This document shows, piece by piece, positions 7,692 through 17,170 of a stretch of DNA of 64,000 nt; positions within the stretch are counted from its first letter, which is position 1; the number at the start of each line of letters is the position of its first letter. Source of the stretch: Roseicyclus sp. GTDB lineage: Bacteria; Pseudomonadota; Alphaproteobacteria; Rhodobacterales; Rhodobacteraceae. The stretch spans positions 62,001-126,000 of the forward strand of contig NZ_JAGYJN010000006.1 of assembly GCF_018402035.1 (NCBI RefSeq), read 5' to 3'. A program made the translations under genes and the position numbers. The notes under the pieces were generated by a model, which worked only from the letters and a program-made list of their open reading frames with translations, did not search any database and was not told the origin of the DNA.

Positions 7692-10121
7692 ATGCCGCGC
7701 GATACAACACAGATCACCCTGCGCTATGGCGTGGACAACTTGCATTGTGGCGGCTGTGTCGGTCGGGCCGAGGCCGCGATGGCGGCGGTGCCGGGGGTCA
7801 TCTCGGCACAGGTCAATCTTGCGACCAAGCGGGCGGCGATCACCGCTGATGCGGGTTTTGATGCCCAAGCCTTCGCGGCGCGGCTGGCCGCGGCGGGTTA
7901 TCCCTTGCATGCGCTGGATGAGCAACTTGTGCGCGTCAGCGTCGATAACATGACCTGTGGCGGCTGTGCCGCGCGGGCCGAGACCGCCTTGCGCGCGCTT
8001 CCCGATGTGCTGGAGGCAGATGTGAACCTTGCGCTCAAGCGCGCCGATCTGCGCATTGCCGCCGGTGCCGATTGGTCCGTCATCGCGGATGGGATGCAAA
8101 AGGCAGGCTACCCGGTGACGCGGATTGATGCGCCAAGTCCGGCCACCCAACCACCTGACGAGGCAGCGCCGATGCGGCGTGCCTTTCTCACTGCGCTGAT
8201 CTTGTCGCTGCCTGTCGTGGTGCTGGAAATGGGCGGTCACCTGATCCCCGCTTTCCATCATTGGCAGATGCAAGCCTTTGATCCGCTCGCCTTGGGCATT
8301 GTGAAATTCCTGCTCACCACCGCCGTGCTGGCCGGGCCGGGGCGGGTGTTCTTCCGCTTGGGTATTCCCGCGCTTTTGCGCGGTGCGCCCGAGATGAACA
8401 GCCTTGTGGTGCTGGGCACGACGGCGGCTTGGGGTTGGTCGAGCGTGGTGACATTCGCGCCTGCGCTGGTGCCGGAAACCGGGCAATATGTCTATTTCGA
8501 AGCCGCCGCCGTGATCGTGACGCTGATCTTGCTTGGTCGCTGGCTTGAGGCAGGCGCGCGTGGCCGCGCCGGTGCCGCGATCCGCAAGCTGATGGCGCTG
8601 CGCCCCGAGACGGCAACCCGCATCGCAAATGGTGCCGAGGGGGAGGTTGCGCTTGCCGATTTGCGGCGCGGCGATCTGATCCGCCTAAAACCCGGCGGGC
8701 GCGTGGCCGTTGATGGCGTCGTCACCGATGGCGAAAGCTGGATCGATGAGGCGATGCTGACAGGTGAGCCCGTGCCGGTGTCCAAACGCCAAGGCGACGC
8801 GGTGACGGCTGGCACGGTGAACGGCACCGGCACGCTTGTCTATCGTGCGACGGCTGTTGGGGCCGATACGGTGCTGGCCCGCATCGTTGCCATGGTCGAG
8901 GATGCGCAGGCCACGCGCCTGCCTGTGCAATCGCTGATCAACCGCGTGACGGCGATCTTTGTGCCTGTGGTTTTGGTGATTGCCGCTCTGTCGGCGGGCG
9001 CATGGCTGATCTGGGGCCCTGATCCGGCCAAGGCTGTGGTTATCGCGGTTTCGGTTTTGATCATCGCCTGCCCCTGCGCGATGGGTTTGGCGACGCCGGT
9101 GTCGATCTTGGCCGGAACGGGGCGTGCCGCCGAACTGGGCGTTCTGTTTCGCAAGGGCGACGCGTTGCAGGGGTTAGGTCGTGTCGATCTGGTGGCTTTC
9201 GACAAGACAGGCACCCTGACCGAGGGCAAGCCGCGTGTCGTCGCAGTTCACCCCGTTGCGCCCTGCGATGCGCATACCCTCCTTGGCCTCGCCGCTGGCG
9301 CCGAGGCCGCGTCGGAGCATCCCCTTGCCCGCGCCATTCTGGCCGAGGCAGAGCTGCGCGGGATCACGCCTGCGACGGTAACGGGGTTCAAGGCGCAAAC
9401 CGGGGCGGGTGTGGTCGTGCAGATCGCGGGTGAAACGCTGCGCCTTGGCAGTCGCGCCTTTTTGGCGGGGGAGGGGGTGGAGGTTCCCGCCACCGATTCC
9501 AGCGCCGCGACCGAGGTGCATCTGGCGCGCGGCACTGTCTATCTGGGCCATCTGGCCTTGGCGGACCCGATCAAACCCGATGCGGCCCGCGCGGTTGCCG
9601 CCCTTAAGGCGCGCGGCGTTGCGGTGGCCATGATGTCGGGCGATGCCGAGGGGCCGGTTGATGCGGTGGCCCGCGAACTGGGCATCGACACTGCATTGGC
9701 GCGCCTATCGCCCGCCGATAAGCGCGCGCAGGTCATCGCGTGGCGCAAAGCTGGGCGGCGCGTGGCCTTTGTGGGCGACGGGATCAACGACGCCGCTGTG
9801 TTGGCCGAGGCCGATGTCGGTATCGCGCTTGGCACTGGCACCGATGTGGCGATCGAGGCGGGCGATGTCGTGCTGGTCTCGGGCGCGCCCATGGGCGTTC
9901 TGACCGCGATGGAGGTGAGCCGCCGCACGCTGAATAACATCGTGCAGAACCTTGTTTGGGCCTTTGGTTACAATATCGCCCTGATCCCGGTTGCGGCTGG
10001 GGTGTTGGCGCTTTTTGGTGGCCCATTCTTGAACCCGATGCTGGCGGCAGGCGCGATGGCCGCAAGCTCGGTTCTGGTGGTGTTGAACGCACTCCGCCTG
10101 CGCAAGATGAGGGCGCAATGA
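7692..10121 (+). CDS. copA: Cu(I)-exporting P-type ATPase
   Basis: 809 aa, a normal length for a CopA with two N-terminal metal-binding domains. The two heavy-metal-associated domains each carry CGGC (Cys19/Cys22 and Cys89/Cys92). The transmembrane Cu(I) site CPC is at 460-462 in IIACPCAMGLATP. The phosphorylated Asp504 is in DKTGTLTEGKP, the SEHPLA nucleotide-binding motif follows, and GDGIND begins near 695. It pumps Cu(I) (also Ag(I)) out of the cytoplasm. It is preceded by a CueR-type promoter and overlaps cueR by four bases. Confidence 0.96.
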   Translation: MPRDTTQITLRYGVDNLHCGGCVGRAEAAMAAVPGVISAQVNLATKRAAITADAGFDAQAFAARLAAAGYPLHALDEQLVRVSVDNMTCGGCAARAETALRALPDVLEADVNLALKRADLRIAAGADWSVIADGMQKAGYPVTRIDAPSPATQPPDEAAPMRRAFLTALILSLPVVVLEMGGHLIPAFHHWQMQAFDPLALGIVKFLLTTAVLAGPGRVFFRLGIPALLRGAPEMNSLVVLGTTAAWGWSSVVTFAPALVPETGQYVYFEAAAVIVTLILLGRWLEAGARGRAGAAIRKLMALRPETATRIANGAEGEVALADLRRGDLIRLKPGGRVAVDGVVTDGESWIDEAMLTGEPVPVSKRQGDAVTAGTVNGTGTLVYRATAVGADTVLARIVAMVEDAQATRLPVQSLINRVTAIFVPVVLVIAALSAGAWLIWGPDPAKAVVIAVSVLIIACPCAMGLATPVSILAGTGRAAELGVLFRKGDALQGLGRVDLVAFDKTGTLTEGKPRVVAVHPVAPCDAHTLLGLAAGAEAASEHPLARAILAEAELRGITPATVTGFKAQTGAGVVVQIAGETLRLGSRAFLAGEGVEVPATDSSAATEVHLARGTVYLGHLALADPIKPDAARAVAALKARGVAVAMMSGDAEGPVDAVARELGIDTALARLSPADKRAQVIAWRKAGRRVAFVGDGINDAAVLAEADVGIALGTGTDVAIEAGDVVLVSGAPMGVLTAMEVSRRTLNNIVQNLVWAFGYNIALIPVAAGVLALFGGPFLNPMLAAGAMAASSVLVVLNALRLRKMRAQ

Positions 10122-10516
10122 ATATCGGTGAAGTGTCCGAGGCGGCGGGCCTTCCTGCAAAGACGATCCGCTATTACGAGGATATCGGGCTGATCACGCC
10201 GCTGCGCGATGCCAATGGCTATCGCCGCTTCACGGATGCGCATCTGCACAAGCTGGCCTTTCTGGCGCGCGCCCGTGGCCTTGGGTTTTCCATCGAGCAA
10301 TGCCGCACCCTCTTGGCGCTTTACGAGGATCGCGCGCGCGCCAGCGCCGATGTCAAAGCCGTGGCCGAAACCCATCTGGCCGAGATCGATGCCAAGATGG
10401 CGGAACTTGCCGAGATGCGGCGCGTCTTGGCCGATCTGGTCCATGCCTGTGCGGGCGATCATCGGCCCGATTGCCCGATCTTGCTTGGCCTGTCGCAAGC
10501 GGCAAAGGGCGATTGA
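10118..10516 (+). CDS. cueR: copper-responsive MerR-family regulator
   Basis: 132 aa starting at the ATG that overlaps the copA stop; the longer upstream frame lies inside copA and is not needed. The N-terminal winged helix (MNIGEVSEAAGLPAKTIRYY) is followed by a coiled dimerisation helix and a C-terminal loop with Cys111 and Cys119, spaced C-X7-C as in Cu(I)/Ag(I)/Au(I)-sensing CueR rather than in zinc or mercury sensors. It should activate the promoter at 7639-7669 and therefore its own operon. Confidence 0.93.
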   Translation: MNIGEVSEAAGLPAKTIRYYEDIGLITPLRDANGYRRFTDAHLHKLAFLARARGLGFSIEQCRTLLALYEDRARASADVKAVAETHLAEIDAKMAELAEMRRVLADLVHACAGDHRPDCPILLGLSQAAKGD

Positions 10517-10568
10517 ACCGCACATCATGCGGGCGTAGGCTTGGGCCAGTTCCCTTGTGGATCCATCC

Positions 10569-11492
10569 ATGACCCCTTTGCGCGGCATCACTTTCAAGAT
10601 CCTGTCGGTTTGCGTTTTCGTGGCCATGTCGGCGATCATCAAGGCGACCTCTGACGATGTTCCGCCCGGCCAAGCGGTGTTTTTCCGCTCGCTCTTTGCC
10701 ATTCCGGTGATCGGTGTCTGGCTTGCTTTGCGGGGTGAGTTGCACACGGGCCTCAAGACCCGCGATCCGCTGGCCCATTTCTGGCGTGGGCTGGTCGGCA
10801 CGACGTCGATGGGCCTTGGGTTTGCGGGTCTTGGCCTTTTGCCTTTGCCCGAGGTCACGGCCATCGGCTATGCCGCGCCGATCCTTGTGGTGATCTTTGC
10901 AGCGATGTTTTTGGGCGAACAGGTGCGCCTGTTCCGCCTGTCGATGGTCGCGCTGGGTCTGGCGGGTGTTTTGGTGGTGCTCAGCCCACGGCTACAGGTC
11001 GACCCCGCGACCCTTTCCTCGCGCGAGACATTGGGCGCGGTGATCGTATTGCTTTCCGCCGTTTTTGCCGCGCTGGCGCAGATTTTCGTGCGCAAGCTGG
11101 TAAATACGGAAACCACATCGGCGATCGTGTTCTATTTCTCGGTCACGGCTTCGCTTTTGGCACTGTTGACGCTGCCTTGGGGCTGGGCGGTGCCGCCCTT
11201 GCATATCTTTGGCCTTTTGGTCCTTGCGGGGCTTTTGGGCGGTGTCGGCCAGATCCTGCTGACCACCAGCTATCGCAACACCGATGCCTCGTTGATCGCG
11301 CCTTTCGAGTACACCTCGATGATCTTGTCGATCATGGTGGGCTATACGATTTTCGGCGAGGTGCCGGGGGCCGCGACCCTTGCAGGTGGGGCCATGATCG
11401 TCATCGCGGGGATCTTGATCATTCTGCGCGAGCGGCAGCTTGGCCTCAAACGCACGCAGCAGCGCAAGGCCGGGCCGACCAACCCGCATTGA
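10569..11492 (+). CDS. EamA/DMT-family transporter
   Basis: 307 aa from the ATG at 10569; a GTG at 10557 in the same frame is the alternative start. About ten hydrophobic helices arranged as two EamA repeats are visible, the first ending near VLVVLSP and the second near MIVIAGILIIL. Members of the drug/metabolite transporter superfamily move small metabolites across the inner membrane; the substrate cannot be inferred. It stands alone downstream of cueR with about 50 bases between them and converges on the SRPBCC gene. Confidence 0.88.
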   Translation: MTPLRGITFKILSVCVFVAMSAIIKATSDDVPPGQAVFFRSLFAIPVIGVWLALRGELHTGLKTRDPLAHFWRGLVGTTSMGLGFAGLGLLPLPEVTAIGYAAPILVVIFAAMFLGEQVRLFRLSMVALGLAGVLVVLSPRLQVDPATLSSRETLGAVIVLLSAVFAALAQIFVRKLVNTETTSAIVFYFSVTASLLALLTLPWGWAVPPLHIFGLLVLAGLLGGVGQILLTTSYRNTDASLIAPFEYTSMILSIMVGYTIFGEVPGAATLAGGAMIVIAGILIILRERQLGLKRTQQRKAGPTNPH

Positions 11493-11508
11493 CGCGAACG
11501 CGACACGC

Positions 11509-11982
11509 CTAGCTGCGGTTCTGACGCCGATAGGCCGCCTCGACCGCGTTACCTTGGCGCACCAACATGCCCTGCAACCGTTGCAAAACCCGCCCGCGCG
11601 CCAGTTTGAGTGTTTGCAGCAAGAGCCGTGCTGTCAGCGTATCGGCCGCTAGCTCAAGCGTCATGCTGACGCGCGTTACCACCGGCGAGAGTGCGACAAA
11701 GCTGAACTCTTGATGGCATTTCATGCCGCCGATCCGGCTTTCGATCACGCAAAGCTCTTTGTCGGAAAACTGTGTGACCTTGGCGCTGATCGCGCGGGAT
11801 TTGCCGCGCACAATTACTTCGCCGCGCCATTCCACATCTTGAACAGTGCGCGTCCAATTGCCGACACGGTTGAGTGTCGCCCCGCGGCTACGGATATCTG
11901 CCTCGAAACCTGAGAAGTCGGTGAAGCGGTCCCAGACCATGTCATGTGGCGCATCCACATCTTCGGAAGCTTTAAATTTCAT
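11509..11982 (-). CDS. SRPBCC-family protein
   Basis: 157 aa. The start MKFKASEDVDAPHDMVWDRF and the following alternation of strands resemble the START/polyketide-cyclase-like (SRPBCC) fold, a hydrophobic-ligand-binding alpha/beta barrel. No catalytic motif or signal peptide is visible, and no substrate can be given. It is followed by the convergent end of the EamA gene and lies downstream of, and on the same strand as, a sulfotransferase. Confidence 0.7.
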   Translation of the reverse strand: MKFKASEDVDAPHDMVWDRFTDFSGFEADIRSRGATLNRVGNWTRTVQDVEWRGEVIVRGKSRAISAKVTQFSDKELCVIESRIGGMKCHQEFSFVALSPVVTRVSMTLELAADTLTARLLLQTLKLARGRVLQRLQGMLVRQGNAVEAAYRRQNRS

Positions 11983-12019
11983 GCCTCACCCACCAAGAGA
12001 ATCCGCACCGCGCCCAAGC

Positions 12020-12739
12020 TTAGTGACCCGTTCCCGTCATCGCCGCGCCGGGCGCAATGAAATCGGGCATGACCAACTGCGCATAAGGCGCCCAGTAGTC
12101 AGGAAATATCTGGAACGCGATGTCATGATGGCAAATATCGAGGATCTGAAACTGGAGATCTTCATCCAGCGCGAAGAAATCGAACTTGGGACTGCTTTTT
12201 TGCAACCACGGCATCTGGGCCTTGGTCTGGCAGGCGGTGTTGACGAAGTTGGTCAATGTCGTGAGTTCTTCAAGCTTGAAGATCCGCTCGAAATAGCTTG
12301 GGTCGTTGCCGATGAACTTTTGTTGCTTGAGAAAATGGCGTGCCAAGGGCTGTGAGCAGCGCAAGTAACCCACGTAATTCTCAAGAAATGTCGCCAAATC
12401 CGGATCAGGCGGCAGCCCCTCTTGCAACAGTGCTTTGCCTGCGGCTTCGACCGAAAGCTCGCGGTAATGCAGCACGCGGTTGGAATAGCCCGACAAGAAC
12501 CGCTTGACCGGATCGCGCACCACGGCAAAGCGGCGATAATCGCTCAGGGCTGCGTGATCGGTCCGGTTGAACCGATAGTTGGAGACCAATGTATTGGCAT
12601 CCATCGGCTTGCCTTGCACCATAAACTGTCGGAAGGCGGTTTTGTTTTCGACATGAAACAAGAACGCACGCAGCGATGTGCCACCTGATTTTGGTGAAAA
12701 GAAAAACGCCATCCGCTGCGCGGGCATGATGTAGGGCAT
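12020..12739 (-). CDS. sulfotransferase family protein
   Basis: 239 aa. PAPS-binding motifs are visible: FFFSPKSGGTSLRAF near residues 12-26 for the 5'-phosphosulfate loop and VVRDPVKRFLSGYSN for the 3'-phosphate site. The pattern is that of the carbohydrate (HNK-1/chondroitin-type) sulfotransferases found in marine bacteria and differs clearly from the sulfotransferase at 6807. An AGAGG ribosome site lies about eight bases before the ATG. No signal peptide. The acceptor is unknown. Confidence 0.72.
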   Translation of the reverse strand: MPYIMPAQRMAFFFSPKSGGTSLRAFLFHVENKTAFRQFMVQGKPMDANTLVSNYRFNRTDHAALSDYRRFAVVRDPVKRFLSGYSNRVLHYRELSVEAAGKALLQEGLPPDPDLATFLENYVGYLRCSQPLARHFLKQQKFIGNDPSYFERIFKLEELTTLTNFVNTACQTKAQMPWLQKSSPKFDFFALDEDLQFQILDICHHDIAFQIFPDYWAPYAQLVMPDFIAPGAAMTGTGH

Positions 12740-12853
12740 GATCTGACCTCTGCTCGATTGGTCTTTTTGATTATCTTTCGTTTACACTAGCAGAGGTGGT
12801 ATCGATCCGACAACTAATTCCCGTCATCTTTTTCAGTGCCGTGGCTGGTTTGC

Positions 12854-13831
12854 TTAACCCAACCGGTCGGCCAACCAGTGTTCCAACAAGAAATGCGCGA
12901 TGGCGCCTTTGCGGGCGGGGCGGATCTCGGGGTGGGTGCCTGCGAAAACCGTCAAGAGCTCGGATCGCGTGACCCAGCGTGCGGCTTCCAGTTCATGGGT
13001 ATCCACGGTGATCTCGGTCGTGATCGCCTCGCCCCGGCAGCCGATCATCAGCGATGCGGGGAAAGGCCACGGCTGACCGGCGACATAATCGACCGCGCCG
13101 ACCCTGACGGCGGTTTCCTCATAGACCTCGCGGCGCACTGCCGCCTCGATGGTTTCGCCGGGCTCAACGAACCCAGCCAGAAGCGAGAACATCCCCTCGG
13201 GCCAGCCTGGCGAACGGCCAAGCAGCACCTTTTCGCCCTGCGTGATCAGCATGATCACCACCGGATCGGTGCGTGGAAAGTGATGCGCGCCGCATGCGGG
13301 ACAAAGCCGTTGCCAGCCTGCCTCGCTCATGGTCGAGGCGACACCGCAGCGGGCGCAAAAGCCGTGGCTGTCATGCCAATTGATCAAGGCGCGCGCGGTT
13401 GCGGCCATCTCGGCGTCGCGTGCATCAAGCTGGTTCATCACCGTGCGCAGTTCGCGAAAGGCGCTGTCGTCGGGGGCGGCGGGGTGAAGCTGGATCGTTG
13501 GATCAAGAAAAGCGCCGATCTGCGCCTCATCGACGGGTTCGGTCGGCTTCCACGCGCTGATATCTTGCGCAAAGATCGGCGCACCGGCGATACGGCCAAG
13601 AAAAATCGGCGGTTGTGCCGAGGCTGACAAGACGGGGTGGCCCGCCGTGAGCCGCACCAGATGGCAAGGCCCTGTTTGCGGATCGCCCTGCACCAGCGGT
13701 TTGCCGCGCCACAGCGCGATGACCCCGGCCCCGTTGGCATGCGCCAGCGCGAGACTTGCCGCATCGCGCCGTTCCGCCGCCGACCGGTCAAGGTCAGAGC
13801 CGCCAAATGTCACCTTGTCCGCCAAGAGCAT
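12854..13831 (-). CDS. nudC: NAD(+)/NADH diphosphatase (Nudix)
   Basis: 325 aa from the ATG at 13831, chosen because AAGGTGG precedes it; the frame stays open further upstream without a better start. The middle holds a four-Cys zinc ribbon (CARCG and CPACG). The Nudix box reads GFVEPGETIEAAVRREVYEE, with Ala instead of Gly at the penultimate consensus position. It is followed by GQPWPFPAS, the signature that separates NADH pyrophosphatases from other Nudix enzymes. In E. coli the family also removes NAD caps from RNA. It is divergent from the nucleotidase gene at 13985. Confidence 0.93.
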   Translation of the reverse strand: MLLADKVTFGGSDLDRSAAERRDAASLALAHANGAGVIALWRGKPLVQGDPQTGPCHLVRLTAGHPVLSASAQPPIFLGRIAGAPIFAQDISAWKPTEPVDEAQIGAFLDPTIQLHPAAPDDSAFRELRTVMNQLDARDAEMAATARALINWHDSHGFCARCGVASTMSEAGWQRLCPACGAHHFPRTDPVVIMLITQGEKVLLGRSPGWPEGMFSLLAGFVEPGETIEAAVRREVYEETAVRVGAVDYVAGQPWPFPASLMIGCRGEAITTEITVDTHELEAARWVTRSELLTVFAGTHPEIRPARKGAIAHFLLEHWLADRLG

Positions 13832-13984
13832 GTTGCCACCTTTCTGCGTGCCACCTGAACAATGGTATGACCCGGCTGCCACAACTTGTGCAATCCATTC
13901 CCAAATCGATCAATGTCTTAGGGGCGAGGTGTTAACAGCGCGGCACCAAGGCGGCACAGTCACGCGGGGCATTTGGACAAAAAG

Positions 13985-15913
13985 ATGACCGTCACAACCA
14001 CAGTGGCGTCCTATCCGGCGGATCAGACCGGGGCGGATGTGTGTTTGCGCCTGCGTCTGTTGGCGACGACAGACCTGCATGCGCATTTGTTCTCGTATAA
14101 TTACTATGCCAATCGCCCTGATAACGGTGTCGGGCTTGCGCGGCTGGCCGCGCCGATTTTGCAGGCGCGCAGCGAAAGCGTGAACAGCTTGCTGTTTGAC
14201 AATGGCGACACGTTCCAAGGCGCGCCATTGGGCGATGCGGCGCTGTCTGATCTGATGCCTGCGGTGCGCGCGCATCCGATGATTGCGGCGATGAATGGGC
14301 TGGGCTTTGACGCGGCGTGCTTGGGCAATCACGATTTCGATTTTGGTGTTGCGGCGCTTGAACGGGTGATGTCCGGCGCGCGCTATCCCATCGTTTGCGC
14401 GAATGTCACAAAGGCCATCTGTGGCCGCCCCTTCGTGGCACACCACGCCATCATCGAACGCGGTATGATCGATAGCCAAGGTGCCTTGCGGATGATCCGG
14501 ATCGGGATCACCGGGGCGGTGCCGCCGCAGACCATGCAATGGGTGCGCCCGCAACTGGCCGGTCGGCTCGAGATTACCCCGATCTTGCCCGCCGTGGCGC
14601 GTGAGGTGGCACAGATGCGCGCGGCGGGCGCCGATCTGGTGGTCGTGCTTGCCCATACTGGCCTTGGCAGCGAACAGGCCGCGCCGGGCGATGAGAACGT
14701 GGCCCTTGCGCTGGCGCGGCTTGCGGGGGTTGATGCCGTGGTCGCGGGCCATACGCATCATGCCTTTGCCTCGGCCACGCCACCCCTTGGCACGGCACCG
14801 ATTGTGCAGCCCGGATTTTTTGGATCGCATCTCGGGCAGATCGATCTTGAACTGCGGCCATGTGCGGATCACGCCCTGCCAACCGGCATCCCGATGCGTT
14901 GGCGGGTTGTCGCAAGCGATGCGCGTTTGCGCATGGCCGAAGATGTTGATGCCGAACAGCGCCACACCCTGCGCCGAAAGCTTTACCGCTTGCCCAGTTT
15001 CCGCGCCGAGATGGCAAGGGGGCACCGCCTGACGCGGGCCTATTCGGCAAGGCCCCTCGGGCGGAGCGCCGTGCCGCTTGAGACTTATTTCAGCCTGTTG
15101 CGGCCTTGCGCGACCACGCAGTTGATTGCCGATGCGCAGCGCGCGGCTGTGGCCCCGATCATCGCGGCCGATCCCAGTTTGGCCGCCCTGCCGCTTTTGT
15201 CTTGCACCACCCCCTACAAGGCCGGCGGTCGCGGCGGCCCCGAGGCCTATTCCGATGTGCCGCAAGGCGCGCTGTTGCTGCGCCATGCGGCTGATCTTTA
15301 TCCATTTTCCAATGGGCTTGCACTGTTGCGTGCAACCGGCGCGCAGATCCGCAATTGGCTTGAGCGTGCGGCGGGGGCTTTTCGCCAGATCAACCCAAAC
15401 GCCGCGCCCGATGCGCCACCGCAAGCGATGTTGGATATGGCATTTGCCAGCTATAACTTCGACCGCTTGGATGGCTTGCGCTACAAGATCGACCTGCGCC
15501 AGCCCGCGCGGACCAATGCCGAAGGCGATGAGATCCGCGCAGGGCAGGGTCGCATCCGCGATCTGCGCCGTGATAACGGTGCGCCGGTTGCCGATGATGA
15601 TATCTTCTTGGTGGTCACCAACAGCTATCGCGCCGCCGGTGGCGGGCATTTCCCGGACCCGGCGATGTGCGAGACGGTCTATATCTCGCCCCATCCCGTG
15701 CGCGATGTGATCGCGGGCCATATCGCCACGATGCGCGGTGCTGTCGCGCCTGTGGTCAGCGATAGCTTTCGCTTCATGCCCTTGGGCGGTGTGCCTGTGA
15801 TCTATGAAACAGGGCCGGGCGCGGCCGCGCACAAGGAAAGATTGGCGCAGTTGGGGCTGATCTTTGCAGGGTTCAGCGACACAGGCTTTGCCCGCTATCT
15901 GCTGCGGCTTTAG
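13985..15913 (+). CDS. cpdB: 2',3'-cyclic-nucleotide 2'-phosphodiesterase / 3'-nucleotidase-like protein
   Basis: 642 aa from the ATG at 13985; a TTG at 13973 is in the same frame. The N-terminal calcineurin-like metallophosphatase domain has all expected metal ligands: TTDLHAHL, DNGDTF, GNHDFDFG, AHTGLG and GHTHHAF. The C-terminal part is the 5'-nucleotidase substrate-binding domain (TNSYRAAGGGHFP). Characterised CpdB proteins are periplasmic, but no hydrophobic signal peptide is visible here, so location is uncertain. It hydrolyses 2',3'-cyclic nucleotides and 3'-nucleotides. Confidence 0.88.
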   Translation: MTVTTTVASYPADQTGADVCLRLRLLATTDLHAHLFSYNYYANRPDNGVGLARLAAPILQARSESVNSLLFDNGDTFQGAPLGDAALSDLMPAVRAHPMIAAMNGLGFDAACLGNHDFDFGVAALERVMSGARYPIVCANVTKAICGRPFVAHHAIIERGMIDSQGALRMIRIGITGAVPPQTMQWVRPQLAGRLEITPILPAVAREVAQMRAAGADLVVVLAHTGLGSEQAAPGDENVALALARLAGVDAVVAGHTHHAFASATPPLGTAPIVQPGFFGSHLGQIDLELRPCADHALPTGIPMRWRVVASDARLRMAEDVDAEQRHTLRRKLYRLPSFRAEMARGHRLTRAYSARPLGRSAVPLETYFSLLRPCATTQLIADAQRAAVAPIIAADPSLAALPLLSCTTPYKAGGRGGPEAYSDVPQGALLLRHAADLYPFSNGLALLRATGAQIRNWLERAAGAFRQINPNAAPDAPPQAMLDMAFASYNFDRLDGLRYKIDLRQPARTNAEGDEIRAGQGRIRDLRRDNGAPVADDDIFLVVTNSYRAAGGGHFPDPAMCETVYISPHPVRDVIAGHIATMRGAVAPVVSDSFRFMPLGGVPVIYETGPGAAAHKERLAQLGLIFAGFSDTGFARYLLRL

Positions 15914-16080
15914 GCAGCCGGAAGGGCTTTGCCAAAAAAACTAGCAATTGATTTTCGGATCGCGCATGTTTTGTGCATTCGCGCCGTATCACTGTGCCGA
16001 GTCAATTGACCTTGCGACGGTACGGGGCTGTTGTGATGCAATTCGCGAAGAACGCGCTGCCAAGCCAAAGGAGAATTCGC

Positions 16081-17094
16081 TTGTTCAACCGTGCCATTCC
16101 CACATTCGCCGCCGCCTTGATGGTTGCTCTGCCCGCCGCGGCGCAAGAGACCGATATGAATTTCGCCCTTGATTGGCGTTTTGAGGGGCCGTCTGCGCCC
16201 TATTTCCTTGCCATCGACAATGGCCATTTCGCCGCCGCCGGGCTGGATGTTTCGGTTGTCGCGGGTGAAGGGTCGCTTGATGCGATCCCCAAGGTTGCCT
16301 CGGGTGCCTTCCCGATGGGCTTTGCCGATATCAACAGCCTTGTGCGTTTCCTCGATCAAAACCCCGGCGCGCCGGTGATCGCGGCGATGATGGTCTATGA
16401 CAACCCGCCCTTTGCTATCGTGGGTCGCGTCAGCCAAGGCATTACCGGCATCGCCGATCTCGAAGGGTCCACACTTGGCGCACCGCCGCCCGATGGTGCA
16501 TGGGCGCAGTTCCCGATCCTTGCCGCGGTGAACAATATCGATGTCTCGACCATGACGATCGAACCGGTGGGCTTTCCCACCCGCGAACCGATGCTGGCCG
16601 AAGGTAATGTCGATGCTGTGACCGGCTTTAACTTCTCGTCCTATCTGTCGCTGACGCGTTTGGGCATCCCTGAGGATGACATCACCACGATCCTCTACTC
16701 GGATCATGGCGTGGCGCTTTATGGCAACGCGGTCATCGTCAACACCGACTTCGCCGCCGCCAACCCCGAGATCGTGACAGCCACGCTTGGCGCAATCGCG
16801 ATGGGTGTGAAAGATGCGATTGCCGATCCCGCCGCCGGTGCGGCCGCTGTCATCGCGCGCAATCCCGCCGGAGATGTGGCGTTGGAAACCCGCCGTCTGG
16901 AACTGGCGCTTGATGCCAATATCGTCACCCCTTGGGTGCGCGCGAACGGCATGGGCGATATCGATCCGGCCCGCATGGCCACCGCGATTGAACAGCTTCG
17001 CCTGACCTATGAGTTCCAGAACGAACCCGATGCGGCGCTGTATTTCACCAATGCCTATCTGCCCGCGGCAGAGGTGCGGATGGTCGCACAGTAA
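16081..17094 (+). CDS. NMT1/THI5-like ABC transporter substrate-binding protein
   Basis: 337 aa if translation starts at the TTG at 16081, which I prefer because CAAAGGAG lies just upstream and the product then begins with a good signal peptide (IPTFAAALMVALPAAAQ). In-frame ATGs upstream (16036) lack a ribosome site and would bury the signal peptide. The mature N-terminus (NFALDWRFEGPSAPYFLAID) is that of the NMT1/THI5 periplasmic binding family, which takes up thiamine precursors, pyrimidines, taurine or nitrate-like ligands. ATPase and permease genes follow. No TPP riboswitch is visible upstream. Confidence 0.88.
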   Translation: MFNRAIPTFAAALMVALPAAAQETDMNFALDWRFEGPSAPYFLAIDNGHFAAAGLDVSVVAGEGSLDAIPKVASGAFPMGFADINSLVRFLDQNPGAPVIAAMMVYDNPPFAIVGRVSQGITGIADLEGSTLGAPPPDGAWAQFPILAAVNNIDVSTMTIEPVGFPTREPMLAEGNVDAVTGFNFSSYLSLTRLGIPEDDITTILYSDHGVALYGNAVIVNTDFAAANPEIVTATLGAIAMGVKDAIADPAAGAAAVIARNPAGDVALETRRLELALDANIVTPWVRANGMGDIDPARMATAIEQLRLTYEFQNEPDAALYFTNAYLPAAEVRMVAQ

Positions 17095-17170
17095 GGTCGT
17101 GATCGTATTGACATGAAACCGCCCGGGGCCGCCCATCGTGGCCCCGGGCACTTCATTGAGAAAGACCAAG

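Noticed and set aside
13910-15832. Long minus-strand open frame opposite cpdB
   Set aside because: Shadow of a gene with intact phosphatase motifs; no motif in the antisense product.
15914-16080. TPP riboswitch before the NMT1-type binding protein
   Set aside because: I looked for the conserved CTGAGA and ACCTGAtC elements and did not find them.
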